Assembly (NCBI RefSeq): GCF_020181655.1 | Contig: NZ_CP084032.1 | Location: 1,922,001-1,986,000 of the forward strand | Length of the DNA stretch: 64,000 nt | Origin: Pectobacterium colocasium | Lineage (GTDB): Bacteria; Pseudomonadota; Gammaproteobacteria; Enterobacterales; Enterobacteriaceae | Reading direction: 5' to 3' | Shown: one piece after another, positions 30,619 through 38,365 of the stretch | How positions within the stretch are numbered: the first letter of the stretch is position 1 | Layout of the letters: every line of letters starts with the position of its first letter | Notes under the pieces: model-generated | What the model saw: only the letters and a program-made list of their open reading frames with translations | Database searches by the model: none | What the model was told of the DNA's origin: nothing | Made by a program: the position numbers and the translations under genes

Positions 30619-31282
30619 TCTGTTTCTCAATAGCCTGAAATCCTTTCTTTCGCCACGTGTGGTCACCGTTCTGTTTGCTGTTGTGTTGCTACTCGCGGTC
30701 TATCTGACGGGGCGTAATCAGGGTTATCAACTGGCACAAGCACTGGGGGATGCCGCGCTGGCGAAACAGCAGGCGGCATTCAACTTGCTACAGCAGCAGC
30801 AGGCTGAAACCCACAACCAGCTATTACGTGCGGCGGCAGAGCAATATCAGCAGCAGGTAGCGCGTGGGAATCAACTCGAACAGCGCTATCTCGCTGCGCG
30901 TCAACAACTGGCGGCGGATAACGCCGCCCTGCAACGGAAGATCGATTATGTTACTCAGCAATATATTGACGAAAAAGGAAAAATTCAGCCTGTGCAGTGC
31001 GTGTTTACTCGTGGCTTCGTGCAGCACTACAACGCCGCTTTCGGTCTGTCCGCCGACGGTGCCACAGGCATTACCGCCGCTGCCCGCCGCACTGGCGCAG
31101 CGCCCGGTTCCGGCGCAGCCGCTGACGCCGAATTACAATCTTCAGGCATCTCCCAGCGCGATATCCTCGCCAACATCAGCGACAACGGAGAACGCTACCA
31201 GACGCTAAGCGCGCAGGTTAACGCACTGCTGGATTACATCGAAGCGTTACAACAGGCAAGGGAGGTAACACGTGAAGATTGA
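30608..31282 (+). CDS. Inner-membrane spanin (Rz-like)
   Basis: A 224-residue protein with one N-terminal membrane segment (about 17-34) and a long Gln/Ala-rich coiled coil (about 50-120), the design of an i-spanin. It contains an embedded Rz1 frame, described separately, which supports the assignment more than sequence similarity does. The second half is Ala/Gly-rich where it is constrained by the other frame. Position after endolysin is usual. It fuses inner and outer membranes at the end of lysis. Confidence 0.85.
   Translation: MWNSLFLNSLKSFLSPRVVTVLFAVVLLLAVYLTGRNQGYQLAQALGDAALAKQQAAFNLLQQQQAETHNQLLRAAAEQYQQQVARGNQLEQRYLAARQQLAADNAALQRKIDYVTQQYIDEKGKIQPVQCVFTRGFVQHYNAAFGLSADGATGITAAARRTGAAPGSGAAADAELQSSGISQRDILANISDNGERYQTLSAQVNALLDYIEALQQAREVTRED
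30948..31208 (+). CDS. Outer-membrane spanin lipoprotein (Rz1-like), embedded in Rz
   Basis: An 86-residue frame wholly inside the Rz gene, shifted by +1. It starts at ATG 30948 with GGAAG 8 bp upstream. A signal with KKEKFSLCSACLLVASC ends in the lipobox LVASC, and a proline-rich part follows (CPPTVPQALPPLPAALAQRP), the hallmark of Rz1. Complete embedding is known for lambda Rz/Rz1. Calling tools commonly miss it. The frame is also open upstream to 30864. Confidence 0.85.
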   Translation: MLLSNILTKKEKFSLCSACLLVASCSTTTPLSVCPPTVPQALPPLPAALAQRPVPAQPLTPNYNLQASPSAISSPTSATTENATRR

Positions 31283-31601
31283 AGTGGAGTTCTGGTCGCT
31301 GGTCGGCCTGCTGTTGTCGTTTATGAGCTTCCTGTTTGCCGCTGGGCGGATTCTGCTTACCCAGATTGAAAAACGGCTGAACGAGCGTTTTGCCGCGCTG
31401 GAAAATGCGCGCCAAAAGAGCGAGCAAGGATGGACGCGGCTGGAGCGTGAGTTTCTGGAATTTCGCGCTGATTTACCGCTGATTTACGTGCGGCGTGAGG
31501 ATTACATCCGTGGTCAAACGGTCATCGAAGCCAAACTGGATGCGCTTTACAACAAACTGGAGTTAGTGCAGCAGCGGCATGTGGGAGGCAATCATGGCTG
31601 A
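31272..31601 (+). CDS. Small membrane-anchored coiled-coil protein (Mu DUF2730-like)
   Basis: A 109-residue protein with one hydrophobic N-terminal segment (about 8-27) and a charged helical remainder (QIEKRLNERFAALENARQK). Size, architecture and position resemble the DUF2730 gene of Mu-like phages, whose function is unknown. It overlaps the Rz gene by 11 bp and the next gene by 8 bp, so it is a true cassette member. Confidence 0.7.
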   Translation: MKIEVEFWSLVGLLLSFMSFLFAAGRILLTQIEKRLNERFAALENARQKSEQGWTRLEREFLEFRADLPLIYVRREDYIRGQTVIEAKLDALYNKLELVQQRHVGGNHG

Positions 31602-31905
31602 CACGCAGCGTATTCGGCAGGAATCGATGCGTTGGCATTTGCTGATCGCATTAAATAAAACACGCCCTTACACCGCGAATGAAATGTTCCTGCTGGCGCT
31701 GATGCAGCGGCTGTATGCCGATGCCTCTGCGCTGGAGCTACGTCATGCGCTGGATTACCTGGCCGATCGCAAGATGGCGGTATTAACCAAGGAGGTGAGC
31801 GGCGTCTGGCTGGCGAATCTCACCCGTCTTGGCGTGGATGTCGTGGAATATGCGGTGGATTGTATGGTTGGCATCGCCCGGCCTGAAAAATACTGGGATC
31901 GGTAA
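31594..31905 (+). CDS. Small winged-helix-like phage protein (Mu gp26-like)
   Basis: A 103-residue protein without membrane segments. The middle (NEMFLLALMQRLYADASALELRHALDYLADRKMAVL) looks like a winged-helix fold. In Mu-like phages a small gene of this form follows the DUF2730 gene. It could be a DNA-binding regulator of the lysis or tail operon; that is inference. The ATG at 31594 follows GGGAGG. Last gene before a strong terminator. Confidence 0.65.
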   Translation: MADTQRIRQESMRWHLLIALNKTRPYTANEMFLLALMQRLYADASALELRHALDYLADRKMAVLTKEVSGVWLANLTRLGVDVVEYAVDCMVGIARPEKYWDR

Positions 31906-31965
31906 TCCCATTGCATGGCTTGCGCTTCTGCCTTTGCGCGTTGTCAGTGTCGCCATATTTCTCTG

Positions 31966-31996
31966 CGCCAGCACGATTGTGTTGGCGTTTTTTTTA
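31966..31996 (+). terminator. Terminator of the lysis operon
   Basis: CGCCAGCAC (31966-31974), GATT loop, GTGTTGGCG (31979-31987), then a run of eight or more T. It separates the lysis genes from the tail operon. Confidence 0.92.
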
Positions 31997-32167
31997 TCGA
32001 AATAATTTTTATTTTTCATGGTATTAGCCGTTATTTTTCAAATAAATCACGTCGCTGTTTTTTCTAAAACAGATTAAAAGCCGCCGCCAACCGTTATCCG
32101 GATACTAGCGCCATCAACATGATGCGTCACCAAAACAGGACGCCATCAACACAGCGGGTGAACGGAT
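31997..32167 (+). promoter_or_regulatory. Promoter region of the tail structural operon
   Basis: An AT-rich stretch between terminator and gp37-like gene. The inverted repeat CTGTTTT-TTCT-AAAACAG lies at 32055-32072. It is not a LexA box (spacing 10 between CTGT and ACAG, not 8). Carotovoricin genes are known to be activated by RdgB, a Mor-like activator, so an RdgB site here is a reasonable guess. No good -35 hexamer is visible, as expected for an activator-dependent promoter. Confidence 0.5.
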
Positions 32168-32635
32168 ATGAATACCAGACCAATTATCGATGCGGTGATA
32201 GCCCGCCTCAAGCAGCACTTACCGGCACGGCGGATTGCGTCCTGTCCAGAAAACATTCTGACCGGGCCAGAGCTTCTGACGGCTGGCGATGTGCTGGTGG
32301 GGTATCGCGGTTCCGAGTTTTCCGCACCGGAAGATGCGGATTCTCCGGTTCAGACGCAGCGGCCACAGCTGATGGTCGCTGTGTTGCTGCCCGAGCTGGA
32401 TGGCGAAGACGGCGTGCTGGCCACGCTCGATACCGTCCGTCAGGCGCTGGGGGGATACCGACTGCCTGACTGCCATCGCGGTATTCGGTTAGTTCGTGAC
32501 CGTTATGTTGGCTACACCGAAGGACGCTGGCACTACGCCATTGATTGCACCACAGAAACCCTTTTTATCGAAGACCGCGAGCAGACGGATGGTCCGCTGC
32601 TTACCACGGTTAATTATGAGGAGAAAGACGCATGA
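32168..32635 (+). CDS. Mu gp37-like tail protein (DUF1834)
   Basis: A 155-residue soluble protein resembling the gp37 (DUF1834) group, found just before the sheath gene in Mu-like tails and thought to be a tail-completion or terminator protein. The opening IIDAVIARLKQHLP and the DVLVGYRGSEF segment agree. First gene of the structural operon; overlaps the next by 4 bp (ATGA). Confidence 0.78.
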   Translation: MNTRPIIDAVIARLKQHLPARRIASCPENILTGPELLTAGDVLVGYRGSEFSAPEDADSPVQTQRPQLMVAVLLPELDGEDGVLATLDTVRQALGGYRLPDCHRGIRLVRDRYVGYTEGRWHYAIDCTTETLFIEDREQTDGPLLTTVNYEEKDA

Positions 32636-32829
32636 AGTATCGCTATACCGGCCCCGCCAGCGGCGTCACGCTGGCAGATGGTCAGGAAATCCTGCTTTGG
32701 CCTGCTCAGGTGACTGAACTGCCGGCAGATCATGAGTACGTGAAAACGCTGATCGCGCTGGGCTATTTGCTGCCTGTCGCGGGTCAGGTTCTGGCTGATA
32801 GCGCAACGGAGGTGACCCTTGGCCGCTAA
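32632..32829 (+). CDS. Mu gp38-like small protein (DUF2635)
   Basis: A 65-residue protein beginning MKYRYTGPASGVTLADGQEILL, the kind of opening seen in DUF2635 (Mu gp38) proteins. Function unknown; it always sits between gp37 and sheath genes. It overlaps gp37 by 4 bp and the sheath gene by 11 bp. Confidence 0.78.
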   Translation: MKYRYTGPASGVTLADGQEILLWPAQVTELPADHEYVKTLIALGYLLPVAGQVLADSATEVTLGR

Positions 32830-34246
32830 TTATTTACACGGTGTAGAAACCATTGAAGTTGAAACCGGTGCTCGTCCGGTGAAAACCGTCAAATCTGCGG
32901 TGATCGGGTTGATTGGTACGGCGCCGCAGGGTGCGGTAAATGATGTCACGCTGTGTCTGTCCGAAAAAGATGCGGCACAGTTTGGTAGCCAGTTCAGCGG
33001 CTATACCATCCCGCAGGCGCTGGATGCCATTTACGATCACGGCGCAGGTACGGTTCTGGTCATCAACGTGCTGGATCCGGCGAAACACAAATCGTCGGTG
33101 AGCGCAGAAAAAGTCACGTTTGACAAAGCGACCGGTACGGCGCAACTGGCGAACCGTGTGGTTGCCAAACTGGTGCTGATGGCGGCGGAAGGCAGTCAGC
33201 CGTTTGTCGAAGGTCAGGACTATACGCTGGATGCACAAACTGGCGTCCTGAAAAACCTGGGCAAAAATATCGATGCCGCCGCTGTGGTTAGCGCGTCTTA
33301 TGACTTTGCTGATGTCACGAAAGTGACTGCCGCCGACATCATCGGCAGCATCAACGCCGCGGGCAAACGTACCGGTATGAAGCTGTTGAACGATACCTAC
33401 AACCTGTACGGCTTCTTTGCCAAGATTCTGATTTCGCCGGTGTTCTGTACGCAAAATAGCGTAACGACCGAGCTGATCGCACTGGCGGACAAACTGGGCG
33501 CGATTGCCTACATCGATGCGCCAATCGGTACCACTTTTGCGCAGGCGCTGAGCGGCCGTGGCCCGGAAGGCACGATCAACTTCAACACCAGCTCTGAACG
33601 CGCTCGTCTGTGCTATCCGCACGTCAAAGTGTACGACGCGGAAACCAACAGCGAACGTCTGGAACCGCTATCGGCGCGTGCTGCCGGCCTGCGTGCCAAA
33701 GTCGATCTGGAAAAAGGTTTCTGGTGGTCGTCGTCCAACCAGGAAATCAAAGGGATCACCGGTGTAGAGCGCCAGCTGTCCGCGATGATTGACGATCCGC
33801 AGAGTGAAGTGAACCTGCTGAACGAGCAGGGCATCAGCACCATTTTCAACAGCTACGGCTCCGGCCTGCGTCTGTGGGGTAACCGCACCGCCGCCTGGCC
33901 AACCGTGACGCACATGAAGAACTTCGAAAACGTGCGTCGTACTGGCGATGTGATTAACGAATCCATCCGCTATTTCAGCCAGCAGTACATCGACATGCCG
34001 ATCAACCAGGCACTGATCGACGCATTGGTGGAATCGGTCAACGCCTATGGTCGCAAGCTGATCGGCGATGGTGCGCTGCTGGGCTTTAAGTGCTGGTTCG
34101 ATGCCGCGCGTAACGAGCAAACCGAGCTGGCGGCAGGGCACCTGTTGCTTAACTACAAATTCACTCCGCCGCCACCGCTTGAGCGTCTGACCTTTGAGAC
34201 GGAGATCACCTCGGAATACCTGGTAACGCTGGAGGGCACTAACTGA
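32819..34246 (+). CDS. Tail sheath protein
   Basis: Major contractile sheath subunit, 475 residues. It starts with TTG at 32819 behind GGAGGTGA. Typical sheath pieces are YLHGVETIEVETGARPVKTVKSAVIGLIGTAP at the N-terminus, and VDLEKGFWWSSSNQEIKGITGVERQLS and the conserved C-terminal LLGFKCWFDAARNEQTELAAGHL region, which forms the strand-exchange mesh. Mu gp39 and P2 FI are homologues. Contraction drives the tube through the target envelope. Confidence 0.95.
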   Translation: MAANYLHGVETIEVETGARPVKTVKSAVIGLIGTAPQGAVNDVTLCLSEKDAAQFGSQFSGYTIPQALDAIYDHGAGTVLVINVLDPAKHKSSVSAEKVTFDKATGTAQLANRVVAKLVLMAAEGSQPFVEGQDYTLDAQTGVLKNLGKNIDAAAVVSASYDFADVTKVTAADIIGSINAAGKRTGMKLLNDTYNLYGFFAKILISPVFCTQNSVTTELIALADKLGAIAYIDAPIGTTFAQALSGRGPEGTINFNTSSERARLCYPHVKVYDAETNSERLEPLSARAAGLRAKVDLEKGFWWSSSNQEIKGITGVERQLSAMIDDPQSEVNLLNEQGISTIFNSYGSGLRLWGNRTAAWPTVTHMKNFENVRRTGDVINESIRYFSQQYIDMPINQALIDALVESVNAYGRKLIGDGALLGFKCWFDAARNEQTELAAGHLLLNYKFTPPPPLERLTFETEITSEYLVTLEGTN

Positions 34247-34770
34247 TGGCCGGGAAAATTGAAGTAAACCGTATTACCAACGCCAACATCTACATCAACG
34301 GCACCAACCTGCTGGGGCGTGCGCAGGAAATCAAACTGCCGGATGTCTCCATGATCATGCAGGAGCACAAGGCGCTGGGTATGGTCGGTAAGATCGAACT
34401 GCCTGCGGGCTTCGACAAACTGGAAGGTGAGATCAAATGGAACTCCTTCTACCGCGAAGCAATGCTGGCGGCGGCGAACCCGTACCAGTCGCTGGCGCTA
34501 CAGTGCCGCTCCAGCGTGGAACGCTACGGCTCTCAAGGCCGTATCGAAGAAGTGCCGCTGGTGACGTACATGACCATCATGTTCAAAAAGAATCCGCTGG
34601 GTACGTTCAAGCAGCATGAAAACCCGGATTTCAGCAGCGCATTCAACTGCACCTACATCAAGCAGGTGATGAACGGTGAAGACCTGCTGGAGCTGGATTA
34701 TATGTCCAACATCTTCATGGTGGGCGGCGTGGATCAACTGAACAGCTACCGTGCCAATATCGGCGGTTAA
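34246..34770 (+). CDS. Tail tube protein (P2 FII-like)
   Basis: Major tube subunit of 174 residues. The core KIEVNRITNANIYINGTNLLGRAQEIKLPDV and KHEN/DFSS region match P2 FII-type tube proteins. Its ATG overlaps the sheath stop codon (TGATG). It polymerises into the hollow rod inside the sheath. A hairpin follows the gene. Confidence 0.94.
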   Translation: MAGKIEVNRITNANIYINGTNLLGRAQEIKLPDVSMIMQEHKALGMVGKIELPAGFDKLEGEIKWNSFYREAMLAAANPYQSLALQCRSSVERYGSQGRIEEVPLVTYMTIMFKKNPLGTFKQHENPDFSSAFNCTYIKQVMNGEDLLELDYMSNIFMVGGVDQLNSYRANIGG

Positions 34771-34782
34771 TTTATCTTCCAG

Positions 34783-34801
34783 GCCCGCTGTCAGGGCGGG
34801 C
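34783..34801 (+). terminator. Hairpin after the tube gene
   Basis: GCCCGC (34783-34788) pairs with GCGGGC (34796-34801), followed by GTTTCT. It is a weak terminator that could reduce transcription beyond the most abundant structural genes. Confidence 0.55.
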
Positions 34802-34826
34802 GTTTCTATCAATCAATAAGGTGACC

Positions 34827-35123
34827 ATGTCAGAAAAAGTATTTGATATTATTGACTTAGAAAATAATATTCACTTTCAATGCCGTGAAGATGTCTACAT
34901 TTTGGATGCGGGGGAAGAGGCGGGTTTTACTTTACCCTATTCAAGTCGTGCTGGTGCGGACTCGACATCTGTAGCCCGTTTGATCTCTGGCCAGGTTGAT
35001 CAGAGTGATGGCTCCTATTTAGATGACAACCAGAAAGCGGCCGGCTTCTTTCTGACGGATACCTCTTACCCGCTAAGCAATTGTGTTGTTCGCTTCTATG
35101 CAGAAGATGAGCTGCATCATTAA
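34827..35123 (+). CDS. Ferredoxin-like protein lacking all Fe-S ligands
   Basis: A 98-residue protein plainly related to plant-type 2Fe-2S ferredoxin: FQCREDVYILDAGEEAG, LPYSSRAGADSTS, SGQVDQSDGSYLDDNQ, LTDTSYPLSN and YAEDEL follow plant ferredoxin along its whole length. The four ligand positions, in exact C-x4-C-x2-C-x29-C spacing, are Ser40, Asp45, Ser48 and Asp78, so no cluster can be bound in the normal way. The two remaining cysteines (19, 86) are elsewhere. There is no signal peptide. It is more AT-rich than neighbours and sits between its own two hairpins, like a phage moron. Start ATG 34827 behind AAGGTG. Function unknown. Confidence 0.88.
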   Translation: MSEKVFDIIDLENNIHFQCREDVYILDAGEEAGFTLPYSSRAGADSTSVARLISGQVDQSDGSYLDDNQKAAGFFLTDTSYPLSNCVVRFYAEDELHH

Positions 35124-35150
35124 TTATCAATGTTCGCGTTATCGTAATGA

Positions 35151-35172
35151 GAGGGGCTTCGGCCCCTTTCTT
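35151..35172 (+). terminator. Terminator after the ferredoxin-like gene
   Basis: GAGGGGC (35151-35157), UUCG tetraloop, GCCCCTTT (35162-35169). The stable tetraloop and T residues make a good intrinsic terminator. Confidence 0.8.
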
Positions 35173-35262
35173 ATGCCCGCCATTTTCGTTTTCTAATTCA
35201 CTTTAAAATCGTTATTCCTCGCTGCACGCGATACTGCTCCCGACATTTACTAAGGAGCCGTT

Positions 35263-35583
35263 ATGCACACTGAAACCTATTCTCTGCAATTCCCTTACAC
35301 CACCTCTGCTGGCCAACGCGTGGAGTCCATTTCGCTCAAGCGTCTGAAAGTCAAAGACATCAAAGCGGTAAAAAAAATCAGCGATGACCCAAGCAACTGG
35401 GACGACGCACTGCTGTCGCGCATGACCGGTCTGGTGCCGGAAGACATCGATGAGATGGACGCGCAGGACTATATGGCGCTGCAAAAACGATTTCAGCAGC
35501 TACTTGGGTTGGATAACGCAGCCGGCGCTGCTGTGGAAAGCGCAGGCGCTACTGGCGAGGTGGTTTCGCTTTCAGCCGAGTGA
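35263..35583 (+). CDS. Tail assembly chaperone, short form (gpE/Mu gp41-like)
   Basis: A 106-residue protein in the usual place before the tape measure gene. It reads LQFPYTTSAGQRVESISLKRLKVKDIKAVKKISDD, then GLVPEDIDEMDAQDYMALQKRFQQLLG, typical of the phage tail assembly protein group (Phage_TAC_7-like). The chaperone coats the tape measure while the tube assembles. A longer product by frameshift is expected and described next. Confidence 0.85.
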   Translation: MHTETYSLQFPYTTSAGQRVESISLKRLKVKDIKAVKKISDDPSNWDDALLSRMTGLVPEDIDEMDAQDYMALQKRFQQLLGLDNAAGAAVESAGATGEVVSLSAE

Positions 35584-35671
35584 AATTGATGCGCTGGAAC
35601 TGGACGATTTTGAACGCTGGTTGGATGAAGCCAGCGAACAGATAAAACGTGAGAACGGTGAGGAAGACTGA
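35263..35671 (+). CDS. Frameshifted tail chaperone E+E' product
   Basis: A second frame, open to 35671, overlaps the end of the short chaperone and reads LLARWFRFQPSEIDALELDDFERWLDEASEQIK, the typical gpE' tail (Trp-rich, then a Leu-Glu helix). It has no start of its own that makes sense. The shift from the first to the second frame is +1 or, equivalently, -2. Lambda and P2 use -1; Mu gp41/gp41' is known to use -2, so this cluster follows Mu. The slip should lie between about 35520 and 35580. Confidence 0.78.
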
Positions 35672-35710
35672 TAACTGACATGATTACTGAGTCCACCATC
35701 CACCCTAACC

Positions 35711-35738
35711 CGGCCAGCGATAGGACGCTGGCCGTTTT
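35711..35738 (+). terminator. Strong hairpin between chaperone and tape measure genes
   Basis: CGGCCAGCG (35711-35719) pairs perfectly with CGCTGGCCG (35726-35734), then TTTT. A GNRA-looped hairpin (35827-35840) lies further on in the same 216-bp non-coding gap. Confidence 0.8.
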
Positions 35739-35853
35739 ACTCCCTCACCACCTGTCTTCTTCTCCTGCTGATTACCGCCCTTTTCCTCGTTTTATCCCCG
35801 GTTTGTGATGGGGAAACCAAGCTGGAGCGGCGCAAGCCGCCGTCTCCGATCCG

Positions 35854-35870
35854 CCCCGTAAGGGGTTTTT
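35854..35870 (+). terminator. Short hairpin with T-run before the tape measure gene
   Basis: CCCC (35854-35857), GTAA, GGGG (35862-35865) and five T. It is only 17 bp before the tape measure start. Confidence 0.55.
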
Positions 35871-35887
35871 CTAAATGAGAGTGAACC

Positions 35888-38365
35888 GTGGATATGCTTT
35901 TAAACGGTGTCATGCTGGGCAGGGCGTTTGGCGCCACGCTGGATGACACAAAAAAATCCCTGCAGCCACTTAGCGATAAACTCAAACAAGCTGAGGAGTG
36001 GCAGCGTCTGTTTAATCAGTCGCTAGAACGTTTTGGCAATGTCAGTTTGCGCAGCACACAAGTGACATCCCGACTGAGCCAGTCATTAAGTAAATTGGTA
36101 ACCAATCAGGAACGGCTGGAGAGTAGCCAGTCACGTCAGGAAACGCTACGTAGCCGTCGAAGTGAACTCGCTAGTGACTTTAAGACTAAGCGCGAACAGT
36201 TCGGTTCTGTCATGAAGCCAATTGTGGCGTCGGTTACACGCTATGCGTCGTTCGAGGCGCAGTTGCGCGACATCAGCGTTGCTCATGGGATATCGAGCGA
36301 GCAGGAAAAGTTGATGGGGCAGAAGCTACGTCAATCTTCTCAACGCGTAAACCAAACGCCGGATGCGCTGCTTAGCAGTACCGGACAGCTGCTTGCTCGC
36401 GGTATGTCAAAAGAGCAGGTAACGGATGTAGCCGAGGTGCTGGGGAAAACGTCAACGGCCTCTGGCGCGGCGCTGTCCGATCTTACCGCGCTTTCGGCCA
36501 CATTGGATGGCGTGTTTAACCTGAAAGGAGCGAAAGCGCTGGAGGAATCCTTCTCCCGCATGCTGGCGGGGACTAAGCAAGGGTTTTCCATGGCGTCGAT
36601 GGCGCAATACGCGACGGCGCTGGCTCCAGGATTTACGGCGATGGGGGCGACGGGTAATCAAGCGCTGAGTCAGTTAGTTTCCAGTCTGAGTGCGACAAAA
36701 GGCACGGATACGGAAGCGAACACGGCTGCCCGGCTGGAGAGCTTTATGAATGCCGTGGGGCGAACCGACATTGCTGACAGTTACGGCAAAGCGGGCGTGA
36801 ATTACAACGCGTTGCTGAAAAGCCATATGAAAGATGGATATTCACAGTACGACGCAGCGGTTCTGATTGGCAATCAGTTGATCGACAGCAAAGGCAGTCA
36901 ATTCCAGAAACGCTGGGACATGGCGGCGGGTAACGTGGACGCACAGCAAAGCTTAATGCAGCGTTACGGCTTGCAGGAGGTGTTCCGAACACCAGAAGCG
37001 CTCAATCATGCGATGTCGATGAAACAGAATTGGCAGAGCTATCAAGCAAACCAGCAGCGGATGAATAGCCCGGCGGCCACGCAAACGCTGGGTCTCGACT
37101 TCGCCCGACAGAATGACACATTGACCGCGCGCTGGAATCAAATGACAACGTCAGTGATGAACATTGCGCTCAATGTGGGAGAAGCACTGACGCCGGTATT
37201 GGTTTCCTTGAGCGACATACTGATTCCTATTTTGGATCAATTGGTGACCTGGACGGCAGCGAACCCTGAACTGGTTCGCGGGATCGTGATGGCCGTTGCC
37301 GGTTTCTTCGCGTTCAGAATGGCATTGAGCGGGGCGAAGTTGGGGATGACCACGCTGTTATCGCCTTTGCAGAGCGTTTGGGGCGGTATTTTGCAAGTTC
37401 AGCGCGGTTGGCAATTGTTCAATGCGGGATTAAGAACGACGGGCGTATTACAAGGTGTGGGAGCGGCGCTGAACTGGCTGGTTGGCGGAGCCGGAACATT
37501 AGGGCGCATGCTTGGCGGTGTGTTACGCAGCGGCTTGATGATGGCAGGCCGAGCAATATTGGTGCTGGGGCGTTTGCTGCTGACAACACCAATTGGCTGG
37601 ATAATTACCGCGATTGTGGGGGCAGTTGCTTTGATTTACTACTACTTTGATCCAATCGCTGCATTTTTCAAAGATCTCGGTTCAAAAATTGGCAATGCTT
37701 TCGATGCGGGTCTGGAAGCGCTCAGTGATGCGGTATCCGGTGGCGTAGTAGGTATTACCGCTTTACTGCTCGATTGGTCACCCTACGGTGTGCTGTATTC
37801 CATCTTTGCTGATACTGTTAGCGAACTGGGGATTCAGCTTCCCGGCAGCCTCAGTGAGCTCGGTGGCGTGATTATTGATTCCCTGGTTAAGGGGCTGGTC
37901 AGTTATTTCCCTGAGCTAAAAAATGTCCTGAAAACGATCGATGAGTTTATTCCCGATAGCGTTAAAGACTTTCTGGGTATCGGCTCGAAGAAAGTGTCTG
38001 TAGAAGCCAGCGGTCAATCTGTGGCTGCCAGTGTTATGACTCCACCCGTTCTGCAACCCACTCAAGTATCTGCATTGTCGCTACAGCCGACGCAGCATGT
38101 TGAATTACCTAAGACTGAGGACGCAATGCCAACGCCGCAACAGCGGGTTGCAATGACATCATCTGTCGGTGGAGCGAAAGGTAAGTTAGTCAGCGCAGCC
38201 CCTTCCGAACGTGTTCAGGTTGCTTTCTCACCCACCATTTATCTCAACGGCCAGAAGGCTGCGCCAACGCCTGAAATGACGAAGACGCTGACGCTTAGCA
38301 TGAATGAACTGGAAAATATGTTGAACAAGCTGCTCACTCAGCGTGAGCGCAGGGGGTATGCCTGA
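35888..38365 (+). CDS. Tail tape measure protein
   Basis: An 825-residue protein that sets tail length. The first 140 residues are coiled coil with repeated Ser/Gln/Arg, then the conserved tape-measure core (YASFEAQLRDISVAHGISSEQEKL, LARGMSKEQVTDVAEVLGKTS, PGFTAMGATGNQALSQL). A long hydrophobic stretch with several segments follows at about 440-600 (WGGILQVQ to WIITAIVGAVALIYYYF). GTG 35888 or ATG 35894 are both possible starts. At about 1 A per residue-equivalent helix this predicts a tail of the order of R-type particles. Confidence 0.92.
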   Translation: MDMLLNGVMLGRAFGATLDDTKKSLQPLSDKLKQAEEWQRLFNQSLERFGNVSLRSTQVTSRLSQSLSKLVTNQERLESSQSRQETLRSRRSELASDFKTKREQFGSVMKPIVASVTRYASFEAQLRDISVAHGISSEQEKLMGQKLRQSSQRVNQTPDALLSSTGQLLARGMSKEQVTDVAEVLGKTSTASGAALSDLTALSATLDGVFNLKGAKALEESFSRMLAGTKQGFSMASMAQYATALAPGFTAMGATGNQALSQLVSSLSATKGTDTEANTAARLESFMNAVGRTDIADSYGKAGVNYNALLKSHMKDGYSQYDAAVLIGNQLIDSKGSQFQKRWDMAAGNVDAQQSLMQRYGLQEVFRTPEALNHAMSMKQNWQSYQANQQRMNSPAATQTLGLDFARQNDTLTARWNQMTTSVMNIALNVGEALTPVLVSLSDILIPILDQLVTWTAANPELVRGIVMAVAGFFAFRMALSGAKLGMTTLLSPLQSVWGGILQVQRGWQLFNAGLRTTGVLQGVGAALNWLVGGAGTLGRMLGGVLRSGLMMAGRAILVLGRLLLTTPIGWIITAIVGAVALIYYYFDPIAAFFKDLGSKIGNAFDAGLEALSDAVSGGVVGITALLLDWSPYGVLYSIFADTVSELGIQLPGSLSELGGVIIDSLVKGLVSYFPELKNVLKTIDEFIPDSVKDFLGIGSKKVSVEASGQSVAASVMTPPVLQPTQVSALSLQPTQHVELPKTEDAMPTPQQRVAMTSSVGGAKGKLVSAAPSERVQVAFSPTIYLNGQKAAPTPEMTKTLTLSMNELENMLNKLLTQRERRGYA

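Noticed and set aside
32055..32072. LexA box before the tail operon
   Set aside because: CTGT and ACAG are 10 bp apart, not 8; kept only as a candidate for another regulator.
32119..32469. 116-residue frame overlapping the gp37-like gene
   Set aside because: It is a shadow in another frame, Arg-rich, without a good ribosome site, and overlaps a recognisable gene.
35680..35808. 42-residue frame between chaperone and tape measure genes
   Set aside because: Poor ribosome site, contains the strong hairpin and has no known features.
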